Assembly: GCA_002389675.1 (NCBI GenBank)
Contig: DGQF01000055.1
Location: 1 to 64,000 of the forward strand
DNA from: Gammaproteobacteria bacterium UBA4421
GTDB taxonomy: Bacteria; Pseudomonadota; Gammaproteobacteria; Pseudomonadales; Azotimanducaceae
DNA length: 64,000 nucleotides
Direction of reading: 5' to 3'
Shown piece after piece: positions 1 through 7,770 of this stretch (position 1 is the stretch's first letter; the number at the start of each line of letters is the position of its first letter). A program made the position numbers and the translations under genes. A model generated the notes under the pieces. The model was not told the origin of the DNA, did not search any database, and saw only the letters and a list, made by a program, of their open reading frames with translations.

Positions 1-426
1 TTATTGAGATGTCAGTTGGCGTAATTTTGTTGAGATTAAATTCAAGCGGTTTGTGCGTTGCTTGTCGGTATAAGGTATTTGTTTACCTGCCCCCCAGATA
101 GGGCCTGGCCATGCATCATCTGTTAATGTGCGCGCCACCACGTGAATATGCAGTTGAATGACGATATTACCCAGTGTCGCTACATTGATCTTGTCAGGTT
201 TGAATAGTTGCTCAAGCGCTAGAGAGGTGGCTTCCAGTTCATCGAATAGGTGGGAGCGGTGCTGTTTGGGTAAGTGGTGCAATTCCCTCAGGTCGTTGAT
301 ACGAGGTACCAAAATCAACCAAGGGAAGCGTGCGTCTTCCATCATTAGAACCCGACATAGGCCGAGATTTATGACCTCTGTTGTGTCCGCATCCAGTTGT
401 TCGTTTAGAATAAAGTTGTTGTGCAT
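1..426 (-). CDS. HIT family (histidine triad) protein
   Basis: Small cytoplasmic HIT-fold protein of 141 aa, complete: the stop codon occupies the first three bases of the window. HIT proteins bind nucleotides and hydrolyse phosphoramidate or dinucleotide substrates. The triad region reads QLHIHVVAR (residues 91-99), so the first histidine of the usual HxHxH is Gln while the other two remain. A conserved-looking AWPGPIW follows at 105-111. From memory, a proteobacterial HIT subgroup carries this Q form, so it need not be inactive. The true substrate is unknown. It lies 28 bp downstream of the dioxygenase gene on the same strand and may be cotranscribed with it. Confidence 0.85.
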   Translation of the reverse strand: MHNNFILNEQLDADTTEVINLGLCRVLMMEDARFPWLILVPRINDLRELHHLPKQHRSHLFDELEATSLALEQLFKPDKINVATLGNIVIQLHIHVVARTLTDDAWPGPIWGAGKQIPYTDKQRTNRLNLISTKLRQLTSQ

Positions 427-454
427 TTAGATTGACGGCTGTTTTATCGTCGGT

Positions 455-1303
455 TTAAACAGGTGAATCTCCGGCGACGGTTGTACGATGCAGAATTCTC
501 AGGTGACCGTCATAACCCCCCTGGGCGCAGTGTTGCGCGCTGCGATTGTCCCACATGGTTAACATATTTGCAGACCACTTGTGCCGGTAGATGAATTGGG
601 GTGCTAGTGCATGTGCAAAGAGATCAGACAGCAATTGACAGCCTTGAGCCTCGTCGATGTCTTTGATACCAATGGTGTAAACGGGATTAATCCACAGAAC
701 CTGATGCCCACTTTCTGGATGTGTGCGTACCAGCGGGTGCTCTTGAACATCCCATGCATTGTCATCTGGAGTTATGGTCATGCTGCGTTTATGACTGCTA
801 TTTCTAGCGAAGCCTTCATGACTGTAGGGGCGCCGGGCGCTGTGTAAGGCCGTGAGTTGCTCAATTTCTTTTTTCAACCCAATATCCAGGGCAGCAAAAG
901 CCCTAATACCGTCAGCGTATAAGGTATCCCCGCCAATGGGGGGAATAACTTTAGCGTGTAGTAATGTTGCACTGGGTGGGGTGGCTTGAAAAGACCAGTC
1001 CGAGTGCCAAGAGGCTCCGAATGGGGCAATCGCCTCGTCAGGCTCTCTGCGAATTTCTAGAATATGTGTATGGCCTGAGACGGGTTTGATATACGGGTCA
1101 GTACCGAAGTCACCAAAATATCGGGTAAACCGCTCAAGATCGCAGTGGTTGAGGATTTGATTTGGAAAATAAATGATTTGATGATCAATCCAGAGTTGTC
1201 GAATGATCTCCACTGTTTCCGGTGCAAGTGGCTTGCTCAGATTCAAGCCGTCGATACGAGCACCGAAGTTGTTCTGATGCGGTGTGGCTTGAATCTGCGT
1301 CAA
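455..1303 (-). CDS. TauD/TfdA family 2-oxoglutarate dioxygenase
   Basis: Fe(II)/2-oxoglutarate-dependent dioxygenase of 282 aa, the usual length for TauD (taurine dioxygenase), which releases sulfite from alkylsulfonates. Visible iron ligands are H100 and D102 (WHSDW) and H258 (AQHCAQ). R269 and R273 in RILHR would hold the 2-oxoglutarate carboxylate, as in TauD. The start is TTG, overlapping the stop of the upstream 64-aa gene as TTGA, with GGGGAG about 7 nt upstream. No tauABC transporter is nearby, so taurine is only one candidate substrate; other TauD-like enzymes act on phenoxyacetates, sulfate esters or small acids. Confidence 0.85.
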   Translation of the reverse strand: MTQIQATPHQNNFGARIDGLNLSKPLAPETVEIIRQLWIDHQIIYFPNQILNHCDLERFTRYFGDFGTDPYIKPVSGHTHILEIRREPDEAIAPFGASWHSDWSFQATPPSATLLHAKVIPPIGGDTLYADGIRAFAALDIGLKKEIEQLTALHSARRPYSHEGFARNSSHKRSMTITPDDNAWDVQEHPLVRTHPESGHQVLWINPVYTIGIKDIDEAQGCQLLSDLFAHALAPQFIYRHKWSANMLTMWDNRSAQHCAQGGYDGHLRILHRTTVAGDSPV

Positions 1304-1494
1304 GCGGCGCTCCCCGTCAGACTAATCATGAGCAATGCGGTTCCGGCAAGTAATGTCCCGGCGACCATTAAGATGAGAAAACTGCCGGTTCCGTCTTTGG
1401 TTGACGAATTTGTCTTTGGTGTATTGTTCAACAGAACGAGAACGAGACCGAGTATGATCAGCGCAGGGATCGCAAATTGTACAAGATAGCGCAT
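1300..1494 (-). CDS. small two-helix membrane protein
   Basis: Unrecognised 64-aa protein. It has a hydrophobic helix at about residues 5-22, a polar Ser/Thr/Lys-rich loop (NNTPKTNSSTKDGTG) and a second hydrophobic helix at about 39-61, so probably an inner-membrane hairpin. The ATG start has only a weak ribosome site. Its stop overlaps the TTG start of the TauD-like gene, so the two are probably translationally coupled. A role cannot be read from the sequence. Confidence 0.6.
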   Translation of the reverse strand: MRYLVQFAIPALIILGLVLVLLNNTPKTNSSTKDGTGSFLILMVAGTLLAGTALLMISLTGSAA

Positions 1495-1611
1495 AGGTCG
1501 TTATCCTAGAGCAGAGCGTATTGCAGGATAACGAGTTGCGAGGACTGAAGTCCACTGGGCATTGCTCTGTCGGAGGTTTAAATTTGTTGATCAGCAGGGG
1601 TGGAGCGGAAT

Positions 1612-3072
1612 ATGGCGTGGATTACTCAGCACTGGTTTGCGGTGGTATTGCTCTTTGGGTATACCGCAGTCTTGCTCTACAACGCGGTTTTGGGGCGCCG
1701 TGCGAGTAAAGAATTAGCGGACTATTACGTTGGGGGGCGAAATATGGGAGGCCTGGCGATTGGCGTCTCTTTTTTTGCCACCTTTGCCTCGACCAATAGT
1801 TATATTGGCCACGCAGGTAAGGGATATGCCTATGGTTTGCCATGGATGGTTATGGCAATCAGTCTGGTGATTTTCACCTTTCTTTCCTGGCGATGGATCG
1901 GTCCACCGCTGCGCCGGTTTGCAAGCCGATGGGATGCGCTCACCTTGCCAGATTATCTGGGCAGCCGTTTCGTGCCGCAAGATCGTTTGAATGGCCGACA
2001 TCCGCTGCGATTTGTCTCAGCGTTGGTTATTGTGTTTGCCAGCCTGCTTTACCTCATCGCGATCTTTAAAGGCGCGGGGCATTTATTTCAACAATTTTTA
2101 GGTGTGAGCTACGGGATGGCCGTGGCCATTACGTTGATTGTAGTTATGCTGTACACCTCTATCGGCGGCTTCGTTTCCGTTGTGCGTACGGACCTCATTC
2201 AAGGCGGAATGATGGTACTGGGTGCGATGACTATTTTTTATTTTGTTACGGATGCCGCGGGCGGTGTTGGTGCCATCACCCAATTGGCTGAGCTACCGGA
2301 GAGCGAGTTTTTGTTCGAACTGAACGGCGGCATTCCATTTCTAGTGTTGATGGGAATCTCGTTGTCAGGATCGTTGAAACTATTGGTTGATCCGCGCCAA
2401 ATTTCACGATTCTATGCGCTTAAAGATGAGCGCGCAGCGCGCCAAGGAATTTGGGTCGCGGTGATCGGCCTGGCAGTGATTCAATTTTGTATTTTTCCCG
2501 TGGGCTTGTATGCCCATCTGCTGCTCGAAGGCGTTACAGACACTGATTTAATAGTCCCGACGTTGGTCAATGATGCTGATGTCTTTCCGTTGTGGGCGGC
2601 GGATTTTTTGATTGTTGCTATCGTGGCGGCCGCGATGTCCTCGATGGATAGTGTGCTTTTAGTTGCTGCGTCCACTTTGTATAAGAATATTATTGAGCCT
2701 TTGCACCCGGCTCAGCAACAGCTTCGATGGACCCGTGCTGCAGTGATCATTTTGGCTGTGGTTGCGGCAATATTAGCGCTGAACCCGCCGGGCGATATTG
2801 TGGAAATTACCATTTTCTCTGGTAGCTTATACGCGGTGTGTTTTTTCCCAGCTGTGGTTTTGGGACTGCATTGGATGAAGGGAACAGCGACCGCTGTGCT
2901 GGCCTCTATGGCAGCCGGCGTGTTGGTTCTGGCAGTTTGGATGGTGACGGGTTTGCGAGACAGCCTTCATGAGGTTTTTCCCGCACTGCTTGCTTCAGTG
3001 GCTGTTTATGTCGTGGTGTCCATGAATCAAAAGCCTCTGCCAGGTGTGTTCGAAAGTTCCCGAAAATCTTGA
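1612..3072 (+). CDS. sodium:solute symporter (SSS family)
   Basis: Integral membrane protein of 486 aa, about 13 hydrophobic segments, of the SSS/solute:sodium symporter family, which couples Na+ entry to uptake of organic solutes. Family features include YYVGGRNMGG near the N-terminus, the FFATFASTNSYIG segment and a conserved AAAMSSMDSVLLVAAS stretch in the second half. I chose the ATG at 1612 over a GTG at 1600 because GGAG sits 6 nt upstream of it. The 3' end is 44 bp before the ATG of the ThDP enzyme, suggesting one transcription unit. The substrate is not predictable; a monocarboxylate is a guess from the partner enzyme. Confidence 0.85.
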   Translation: MAWITQHWFAVVLLFGYTAVLLYNAVLGRRASKELADYYVGGRNMGGLAIGVSFFATFASTNSYIGHAGKGYAYGLPWMVMAISLVIFTFLSWRWIGPPLRRFASRWDALTLPDYLGSRFVPQDRLNGRHPLRFVSALVIVFASLLYLIAIFKGAGHLFQQFLGVSYGMAVAITLIVVMLYTSIGGFVSVVRTDLIQGGMMVLGAMTIFYFVTDAAGGVGAITQLAELPESEFLFELNGGIPFLVLMGISLSGSLKLLVDPRQISRFYALKDERAARQGIWVAVIGLAVIQFCIFPVGLYAHLLLEGVTDTDLIVPTLVNDADVFPLWAADFLIVAIVAAAMSSMDSVLLVAASTLYKNIIEPLHPAQQQLRWTRAAVIILAVVAAILALNPPGDIVEITIFSGSLYAVCFFPAVVLGLHWMKGTATAVLASMAAGVLVLAVWMVTGLRDSLHEVFPALLASVAVYVVVSMNQKPLPGVFESSRKS

Positions 3073-3115
3073 TTGCCCGCCTGGCTTAGTAACAATAAAC
3101 AAAGGACTTGATGAG

Positions 3116-4675
3116 ATGTCAGATCAGAAAGAGCAAAGTGGCGGGGAAAGTTTGGTGCAAACCCTGGTTGCGGCGCAGGTAGATGTTTGTTTTGCCAATC
3201 CGGGGACTTCGGAGATGCATTTTGTTGCTGCCTTGGACACAAACCCAGACATGCGATGTGTACTTGGGTTGTTTGAAGGCGTAGTGACCGGTGCGGCGGA
3301 TGGCTACGGACGAATGGCAGGCAAACCTGCGGTAACGCTGACTCACTTAGGTCCCGGGTTGGCCAATGGATTGGCGAATTTACACAACGCAAAGAAGGCA
3401 CGCACGCCAGTGGTCAATGTGGTGGGGGATCATGCGACCTTCCACAGGCAGTATGACGCTCCGCTGACCTCTGATGTTGAAGGTATCGCGGGTCCTGTAT
3501 CAGGATGGGTGAAAGTTTCTCAATCTGCAGATGACGTTGCTGCCGATGGTGCGGCTGCTGTGCAGTCGGCAATGACACCACCTGGACAGGTTGCGACACT
3601 TATTTTGCCAGCCGATACAGCGTGGAATAGGACGTTAGCCTCTGCGGCGCCGCGGCCTGTCTTGCGCCCTAAAGCATTTTCCGCCAGCTTGGTTGACGAG
3701 GTGGCTCAGGCTCTGGGGCTAGGTGAATCCAGCGTTATCCTGATCAATGGATTTGTAAGCGAATCCAGAAGCGCGCTGCTGAATCGTGTGGCACAGCTTA
3801 CAGGCGCACGCGTGGTGATGGACACCTTTGTGCCCCGGGTTCAGCGTGGGGCCGGCCGTGCCGATGTGCAGCGCTTGCCTTACTTCGGAGAGCAGGCGGC
3901 GGATGTATTTAAGGGGATAAAACACCTTATTCTTGTCAGTACACAACCGCCAATCACTTTTTTTGCCTATCCAGAAAAACCCAATTGGTTGACGCCCGAT
4001 GACTGTCAAATTCACACCCTTGTCGAACGTGACGAAGATATAGACGGTGCTCTGCTGGCGTTGGTTGATGCAGTGGGTGCTTCTGCAACGCAAGTGCAGG
4101 TATTGCCCGCGCAAGTGCCAGATGTGCCAACCGGGGAACTGACGCCGGCGAATCTGGGCGCAGCATTTGGCCATTATTTCCCGGAAAATGCAGTGGTGGT
4201 TGATGAAGGTGGCACCAGCGCAGGGGGCTGCAGTTATGCAACCCGAGGTGCGCACCCGCACGACTGGTTGATGCTCACAGGCGGGGCGATTGGTTATGGT
4301 TTGCCGTGTGCGGTTGGGGCCGCAGTAGCTTGTCCGGATCGCCGAGTGATTTGTCTGCAAGGGGACGGCGCGGGAATGTATACCAATCAGGCGTTGTGGA
4401 CGCAGGCGCGGGAGCAATTGGACGTTACCAACATTATTTTTGCCAACCAGAGTTATTCGATACTGCAGGTTGAATTTGGGCGGGTGGGTGCACATAACCC
4501 AGGACCGAAGGCAATGAGTATGTTGGATTTGCGCAATCCGGAGTTAAATTGGGTGTCTTTGGCTGACGGAATGGGTATGCCCGCATGGCGGGTTCGTACG
4601 GTCGCTGAGTTTGTTACTGCATATAGGGCGTCGTTGGCAATGTCAGGTCCATCCCTAATTGAGGCGCTACTATAA
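3116..4675 (+). CDS. ThDP-dependent enzyme, acetolactate synthase large subunit-like
   Basis: Thiamine diphosphate enzyme of 519 aa with the three-domain layout of the acetolactate synthase/benzoylformate decarboxylase superfamily. NPGTSEMHF lies in the N-terminal PYR domain, and the catalytic Glu is expected in LFEGVVTGAADGYGRM. The C-terminal PP domain carries the ThDP/Mg motif that begins GDGAGMYTN and ends at NIIFANQ. The ATG at 3116 follows AAAGGA by about 10 nt; upstream in-frame sequence overlaps the symporter gene and is probably not translated. It is shorter than IlvB/IlvI, has no adjacent regulatory subunit and sits beside a symporter, so a 2-oxo-acid decarboxylase or ligase of unknown substrate is as likely as true acetolactate synthesis. 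Confidence 0.8.
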   Translation: MSDQKEQSGGESLVQTLVAAQVDVCFANPGTSEMHFVAALDTNPDMRCVLGLFEGVVTGAADGYGRMAGKPAVTLTHLGPGLANGLANLHNAKKARTPVVNVVGDHATFHRQYDAPLTSDVEGIAGPVSGWVKVSQSADDVAADGAAAVQSAMTPPGQVATLILPADTAWNRTLASAAPRPVLRPKAFSASLVDEVAQALGLGESSVILINGFVSESRSALLNRVAQLTGARVVMDTFVPRVQRGAGRADVQRLPYFGEQAADVFKGIKHLILVSTQPPITFFAYPEKPNWLTPDDCQIHTLVERDEDIDGALLALVDAVGASATQVQVLPAQVPDVPTGELTPANLGAAFGHYFPENAVVVDEGGTSAGGCSYATRGAHPHDWLMLTGGAIGYGLPCAVGAAVACPDRRVICLQGDGAGMYTNQALWTQAREQLDVTNIIFANQSYSILQVEFGRVGAHNPGPKAMSMLDLRNPELNWVSLADGMGMPAWRVRTVAEFVTAYRASLAMSGPSLIEALL

Positions 4676-4710
4676 ATGCGCTTGTGTGATTGCATGAGTA
4701 TCACGCGACG

Positions 4711-5520
4711 ATGAATCTACAAACTTTTCTCAGAACCAAACGGAAGTTGCTTGTGCTGACCGGTGCAGGATGCAGTACAGGTTCTGGTATTGGCGACTAC
4801 AGAGACACATCAGGTCATTGGAAACGCATGCCTCCAGTGCAGCATCAAGACTTTATGCGCAGTGAAACCGCGCGGCAACGTTACTGGGCGCGTAGCCAAT
4901 TGGGTTACCCGGAGTTTATGCGTGCAATGCCCAATGCAGCACATGAGGTGCTGGTGCGCTGGCAGTCCAGCGGCCGTCTTAAGGGCGTGATTACTCAGAA
5001 TGTTGATCGACTGCATCAAAAGGCCGGGCATCAACCGGTGATCGACTTACATGGGCGACTCGATCAGGTTGTCTGTACCCAATGTAATTTGACGGTGTCT
5101 CGGGACGGTCTGCAGTTGTGGTTAGATCGCCACAATCCCAAGCTGGATTCGGCGCTTTTTGAGTTGGCGCCAGATGGTGATGCGGAGCTTCAATGCGACG
5201 ATTTTTCAATGATAAAAGTGCCTGCCTGTTCAAGCTGTGGTGGGATTTTAAAGCCTAATGTGGTTTTCTTTGGTGACACCGTGCCGGGTGCGATTGTAAA
5301 TCAGGCTTATGCTTGGGTGGACGGCGCTGATGGCCTTTTGGTTGTTGGCAGTTCTTTGATGGTGTTTTCCGGTCTGCGCTTTGTGCGGCGCGCGCATGCC
5401 GCGGGTATTCCCGTGGTGGCCATTAATAAAGGCAAAACGCGCGCTGATGATTTGTTGAGTCTAAAGCTGGAGGGTGATATCGAATCGACTCTAGCGGAAC
5501 TTTGCGACGTGTTTGAGTAG
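4711..5520 (+). CDS. Sir2 family NAD-dependent protein deacylase
   Basis: Sirtuin of 269 aa that would remove acyl groups from protein lysines using NAD+. The NAD-binding motif reads GAGCSTGSGIGDYRD, then TQNVDRLHQKAG, then the catalytic His in DLHGRLD. Zinc is held by two Cys pairs (CTQC and CSSC), and KPNVVFFGD follows. I start it at ATG 4711; a TTG at 4690 would add seven residues without homology support. Neither start has a strong ribosome site. The gene follows the ThDP enzyme by 35 bp and may be in the same unit. Deacetylase and deacylase activities cannot be distinguished by reading. Confidence 0.88.
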   Translation: MNLQTFLRTKRKLLVLTGAGCSTGSGIGDYRDTSGHWKRMPPVQHQDFMRSETARQRYWARSQLGYPEFMRAMPNAAHEVLVRWQSSGRLKGVITQNVDRLHQKAGHQPVIDLHGRLDQVVCTQCNLTVSRDGLQLWLDRHNPKLDSALFELAPDGDAELQCDDFSMIKVPACSSCGGILKPNVVFFGDTVPGAIVNQAYAWVDGADGLLVVGSSLMVFSGLRFVRRAHAAGIPVVAINKGKTRADDLLSLKLEGDIESTLAELCDVFE

Positions 5521-5548
5521 GACAAGCTATTCTTTGATGGAGAAAAAA

Positions 5549-6118
5549 ATGGCCTTTTATGGGCGATCTGTTGTTTCAGTGGTTTTGCTGGGTGTCTTGG
5601 CTTGGGCAGGTGCGGGTATAACACAAGCAGAGCCCTCTGCGGCGCCAGAGATATCCGCAGAGGACACAGGTGTTGCCGAGGATGTCGTGGGAGGATCGAA
5701 TGAGCGCCTGCCTGCCGACGTCGAGCACATACTTACCGCAGAGCCGGATCCAGCAAATTATACGGATACCGTGGATTGTATCGCGGCGCAGCGTATTCGT
5801 GCGTTTGATGTGCTTGATCATCGCCACGTGGTTGTGGAGATGTCTGGCCAAGAGATGTATCTCATACAGTTTGAGCGTCGCTGCCCCGGATTAAGGCGCC
5901 ACGCGACAGTGCTCTATGAGCCTCGTAGCAATCATCGATTTTGTCGGCTTGATTCGATCCGACCGGTGGACAACACGGGATTGAGTCGCGTCAACCCGGG
6001 TATGCGATGTACGGTCCCCGGTTTCCAAAGTATCAGTGAAGAGCAATTAGTTTTAATTAAACATGCACTCAATGTTGAACGTGGCAAATCCACCGCGCAT
6101 TCCCAAAGGACGCGATAA
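5549..6118 (+). CDS. DUF6491-type exported protein
   Basis: Protein of 189 aa with an N-terminal signal peptide (about residues 1-27, ending ITQA), then a low-complexity Glu/Ala region and a compact domain. That domain has the spaced Cys pattern DCIAAQRIR ... RRCPGL ... RFCRLDSI that I associate with DUF6491, a family of unknown function. ATG 5549 is chosen because GGAG lies 6 nt upstream; an ATG at 5537 lacks such a site. Probably periplasmic. It sits 28 bp after the sirtuin gene and 31 bp before a NUDIX gene. Confidence 0.65.
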   Translation: MAFYGRSVVSVVLLGVLAWAGAGITQAEPSAAPEISAEDTGVAEDVVGGSNERLPADVEHILTAEPDPANYTDTVDCIAAQRIRAFDVLDHRHVVVEMSGQEMYLIQFERRCPGLRRHATVLYEPRSNHRFCRLDSIRPVDNTGLSRVNPGMRCTVPGFQSISEEQLVLIKHALNVERGKSTAHSQRTR

Positions 6119-6149
6119 ACCCTTTACTGTACAGGTCGGCGAGGAATTT

Positions 6150-6773
6150 ATGGAAGACCGTTGGCTACAATGGGCCAAGCAGTTGGAAGCAATTGCGTCG
6201 ACGGGTATGCATTTCAGTGTGCAGCCCTATGATCGTGAACGTTACGAGCAAGTGAGCACGATTGCTCGCCAAATGTTGGCTGCAATCGGGCAAGTACCCA
6301 TTACCCGTATTAACGATCTCGTGCCTGATTTTGCGCAAGGGTATGCGACTCCTCAGGTGGATGTTCGTGGTGCAGTTTTTTCCGGTGACCGGATATTGTT
6401 GGTTCGTGAACGTTCCGATGGCCTCTGGACGTTGCCAGGCGGATATGCAGATGTTGGGCTGTCGGCGGCAGAAAACATTGAAAAAGAGGTAAACGAGGAA
6501 GCTAATCTTAGCGTCAAAGCGAGTCGGCTATATGCCTTACGTCACAAAGCCAAGCACCGCTACAAGCCGGACACGAGAGATTTTTACAAGTTTTTTTTCT
6601 TTTGTGAGCAGATAGATGATCGGCTACCCGGCCCCGGGCCTGAAACGTTGGCGGCTGAATTTTTCAGTCTGGAAAAAGTGCCTGCACTGTCGCGGGGGCG
6701 GGTGATTTTAGCCGATATTGAAGCTGCTTTCTTACATCGCAATGATCCACTTTGTGTGACCTTATTTGATTAA
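6150..6773 (+). CDS. NUDIX hydrolase with N-terminal extension domain
   Basis: NUDIX pyrophosphatase of 207 aa. The first about 65 residues form a helical N-terminal domain (starting MEDRWLQWAKQLEAIA) as in the NUDIX_N_2-type subfamily of hydrolases that act on nucleoside diphosphate derivatives. The Nudix box starts GGYADVGLSAAEN and ends EKEVNEEANL. The metal-binding E-x-x-E-E core is kept, but Lys replaces the usual Arg and Asn the usual Gly. ATG 6150 has GAGGA about 5 nt upstream; an earlier in-frame ATG at 6063 lies inside the preceding gene. The substrate is unknown. Confidence 0.82.
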   Translation: MEDRWLQWAKQLEAIASTGMHFSVQPYDRERYEQVSTIARQMLAAIGQVPITRINDLVPDFAQGYATPQVDVRGAVFSGDRILLVRERSDGLWTLPGGYADVGLSAAENIEKEVNEEANLSVKASRLYALRHKAKHRYKPDTRDFYKFFFFCEQIDDRLPGPGPETLAAEFFSLEKVPALSRGRVILADIEAAFLHRNDPLCVTLFD

Positions 6774-6884
6774 ACGCAAGCCTTTTGCTGATAAAAAAAG
6801 AAAGTTGCTTCTATTCGGACTGGCAAGCCCTAAGAAATCTAGGCAAAATTTCCGAATGGGTTATAGGCGCGGCGATTTGGGCGA

Positions 6885-7742
6885 ATGAACGGATATACTA
6901 CCAAAGAAGTTGCAGAGCTAGTCGGTTTGAACACGGACCAAGTTCGTCATTATGTCAGACGGAAACTTATACTTCCGGCACGTGGGTTGCGTGGAGAATA
7001 CCTGTTTTCCTTTCAAGACGTTGTCCTGGTCAAAACAGCCAAAGGTTTGTTGAACGCCTCGGTGTCAACGCGCAAAGCCTACCGCGCTCTAGAGAAATTG
7101 AAGCAACAGCTGGAACAAGCCAAGTCCTTAAGCGCGATGAGGATTTATGCTGATGGCTCGACGGTTGTGGTGCGTGACAAGCGACAGACCTGGGAAGTAG
7201 AGACGGGTCAGGCAAAATTTGATTTCTCTGAGGTGTCCCGAGCAGATGTTGTCGCGGGTATTGCCAAAATAGCTGAAAAGCATGTGCGAGATTTGTTGGT
7301 CACCCACCAGCTTACGGGTCAGGATCTGGATGCTAATGAATGGTATAACCTCGGGCTGAACTTGGAGGAAGTGGATCCTGAAAATGCTCCGCGCGCTTAT
7401 CAAGAGGCGATACGATTAGACCCGAAAAATGCCGATGCGCAGGTCAATTTGGGCCGGCTATACCAACTCAATGGTGATTTGGAGCGAGCTAAACAGCACT
7501 ATGAACTCGCGCTTGAAACTCGATCAGAACATCAGCTGGCGTTCTACAATTTGGGGACGCTCTATGACGAACTGGACCAGATAGATCGGGCGATGGAATA
7601 TTACACATTGGCATCAGCAGTGCCCGATGCGCACTATAATTTAGCCCGGATACTTGAATTGCGAGGGGATGAAGTCAGTGCGCTGCGTCACCTGATGCAG
7701 TATCGCGAGTTGCGTGGTGCTCAGCCAGATGAAAATACCTAG
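6885..7742 (+). CDS. MerR-type HTH regulator fused to TPR domain
   Basis: Protein of 285 aa joining a MerR-like winged-helix DNA-binding head (residues 1-70; YTTKEVAELVGLNTDQVRHY and a RGEYLFSFQDVVLVK wing) to a tetratricopeptide array (about 150-275). Typical TPR helices are visible at WYNLGLNLEE, AQVNLGRLYQLNGD and FYNLGTLYDELD. A middle segment (about 75-145) has a short coiled-coil look (LEKLKQQLEQAKSL). Probably a transcription factor whose output depends on a protein partner bound by the TPRs. It is not a classic metal- or drug-sensing MerR, as no effector domain is present. It converges on feoB with 28 bp between. Confidence 0.75.
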   Translation: MNGYTTKEVAELVGLNTDQVRHYVRRKLILPARGLRGEYLFSFQDVVLVKTAKGLLNASVSTRKAYRALEKLKQQLEQAKSLSAMRIYADGSTVVVRDKRQTWEVETGQAKFDFSEVSRADVVAGIAKIAEKHVRDLLVTHQLTGQDLDANEWYNLGLNLEEVDPENAPRAYQEAIRLDPKNADAQVNLGRLYQLNGDLERAKQHYELALETRSEHQLAFYNLGTLYDELDQIDRAMEYYTLASAVPDAHYNLARILELRGDEVSALRHLMQYRELRGAQPDENT

Positions 7743-7770
7743 CGGGTCTGGTCAACCTCGGCATCCAACA

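Noticed and set aside
3719..4495. 258-aa antisense ORF
   Set aside because: Lies wholly opposite the ThDP enzyme gene, with no recognisable motif; a shadow of a high-GC coding frame.
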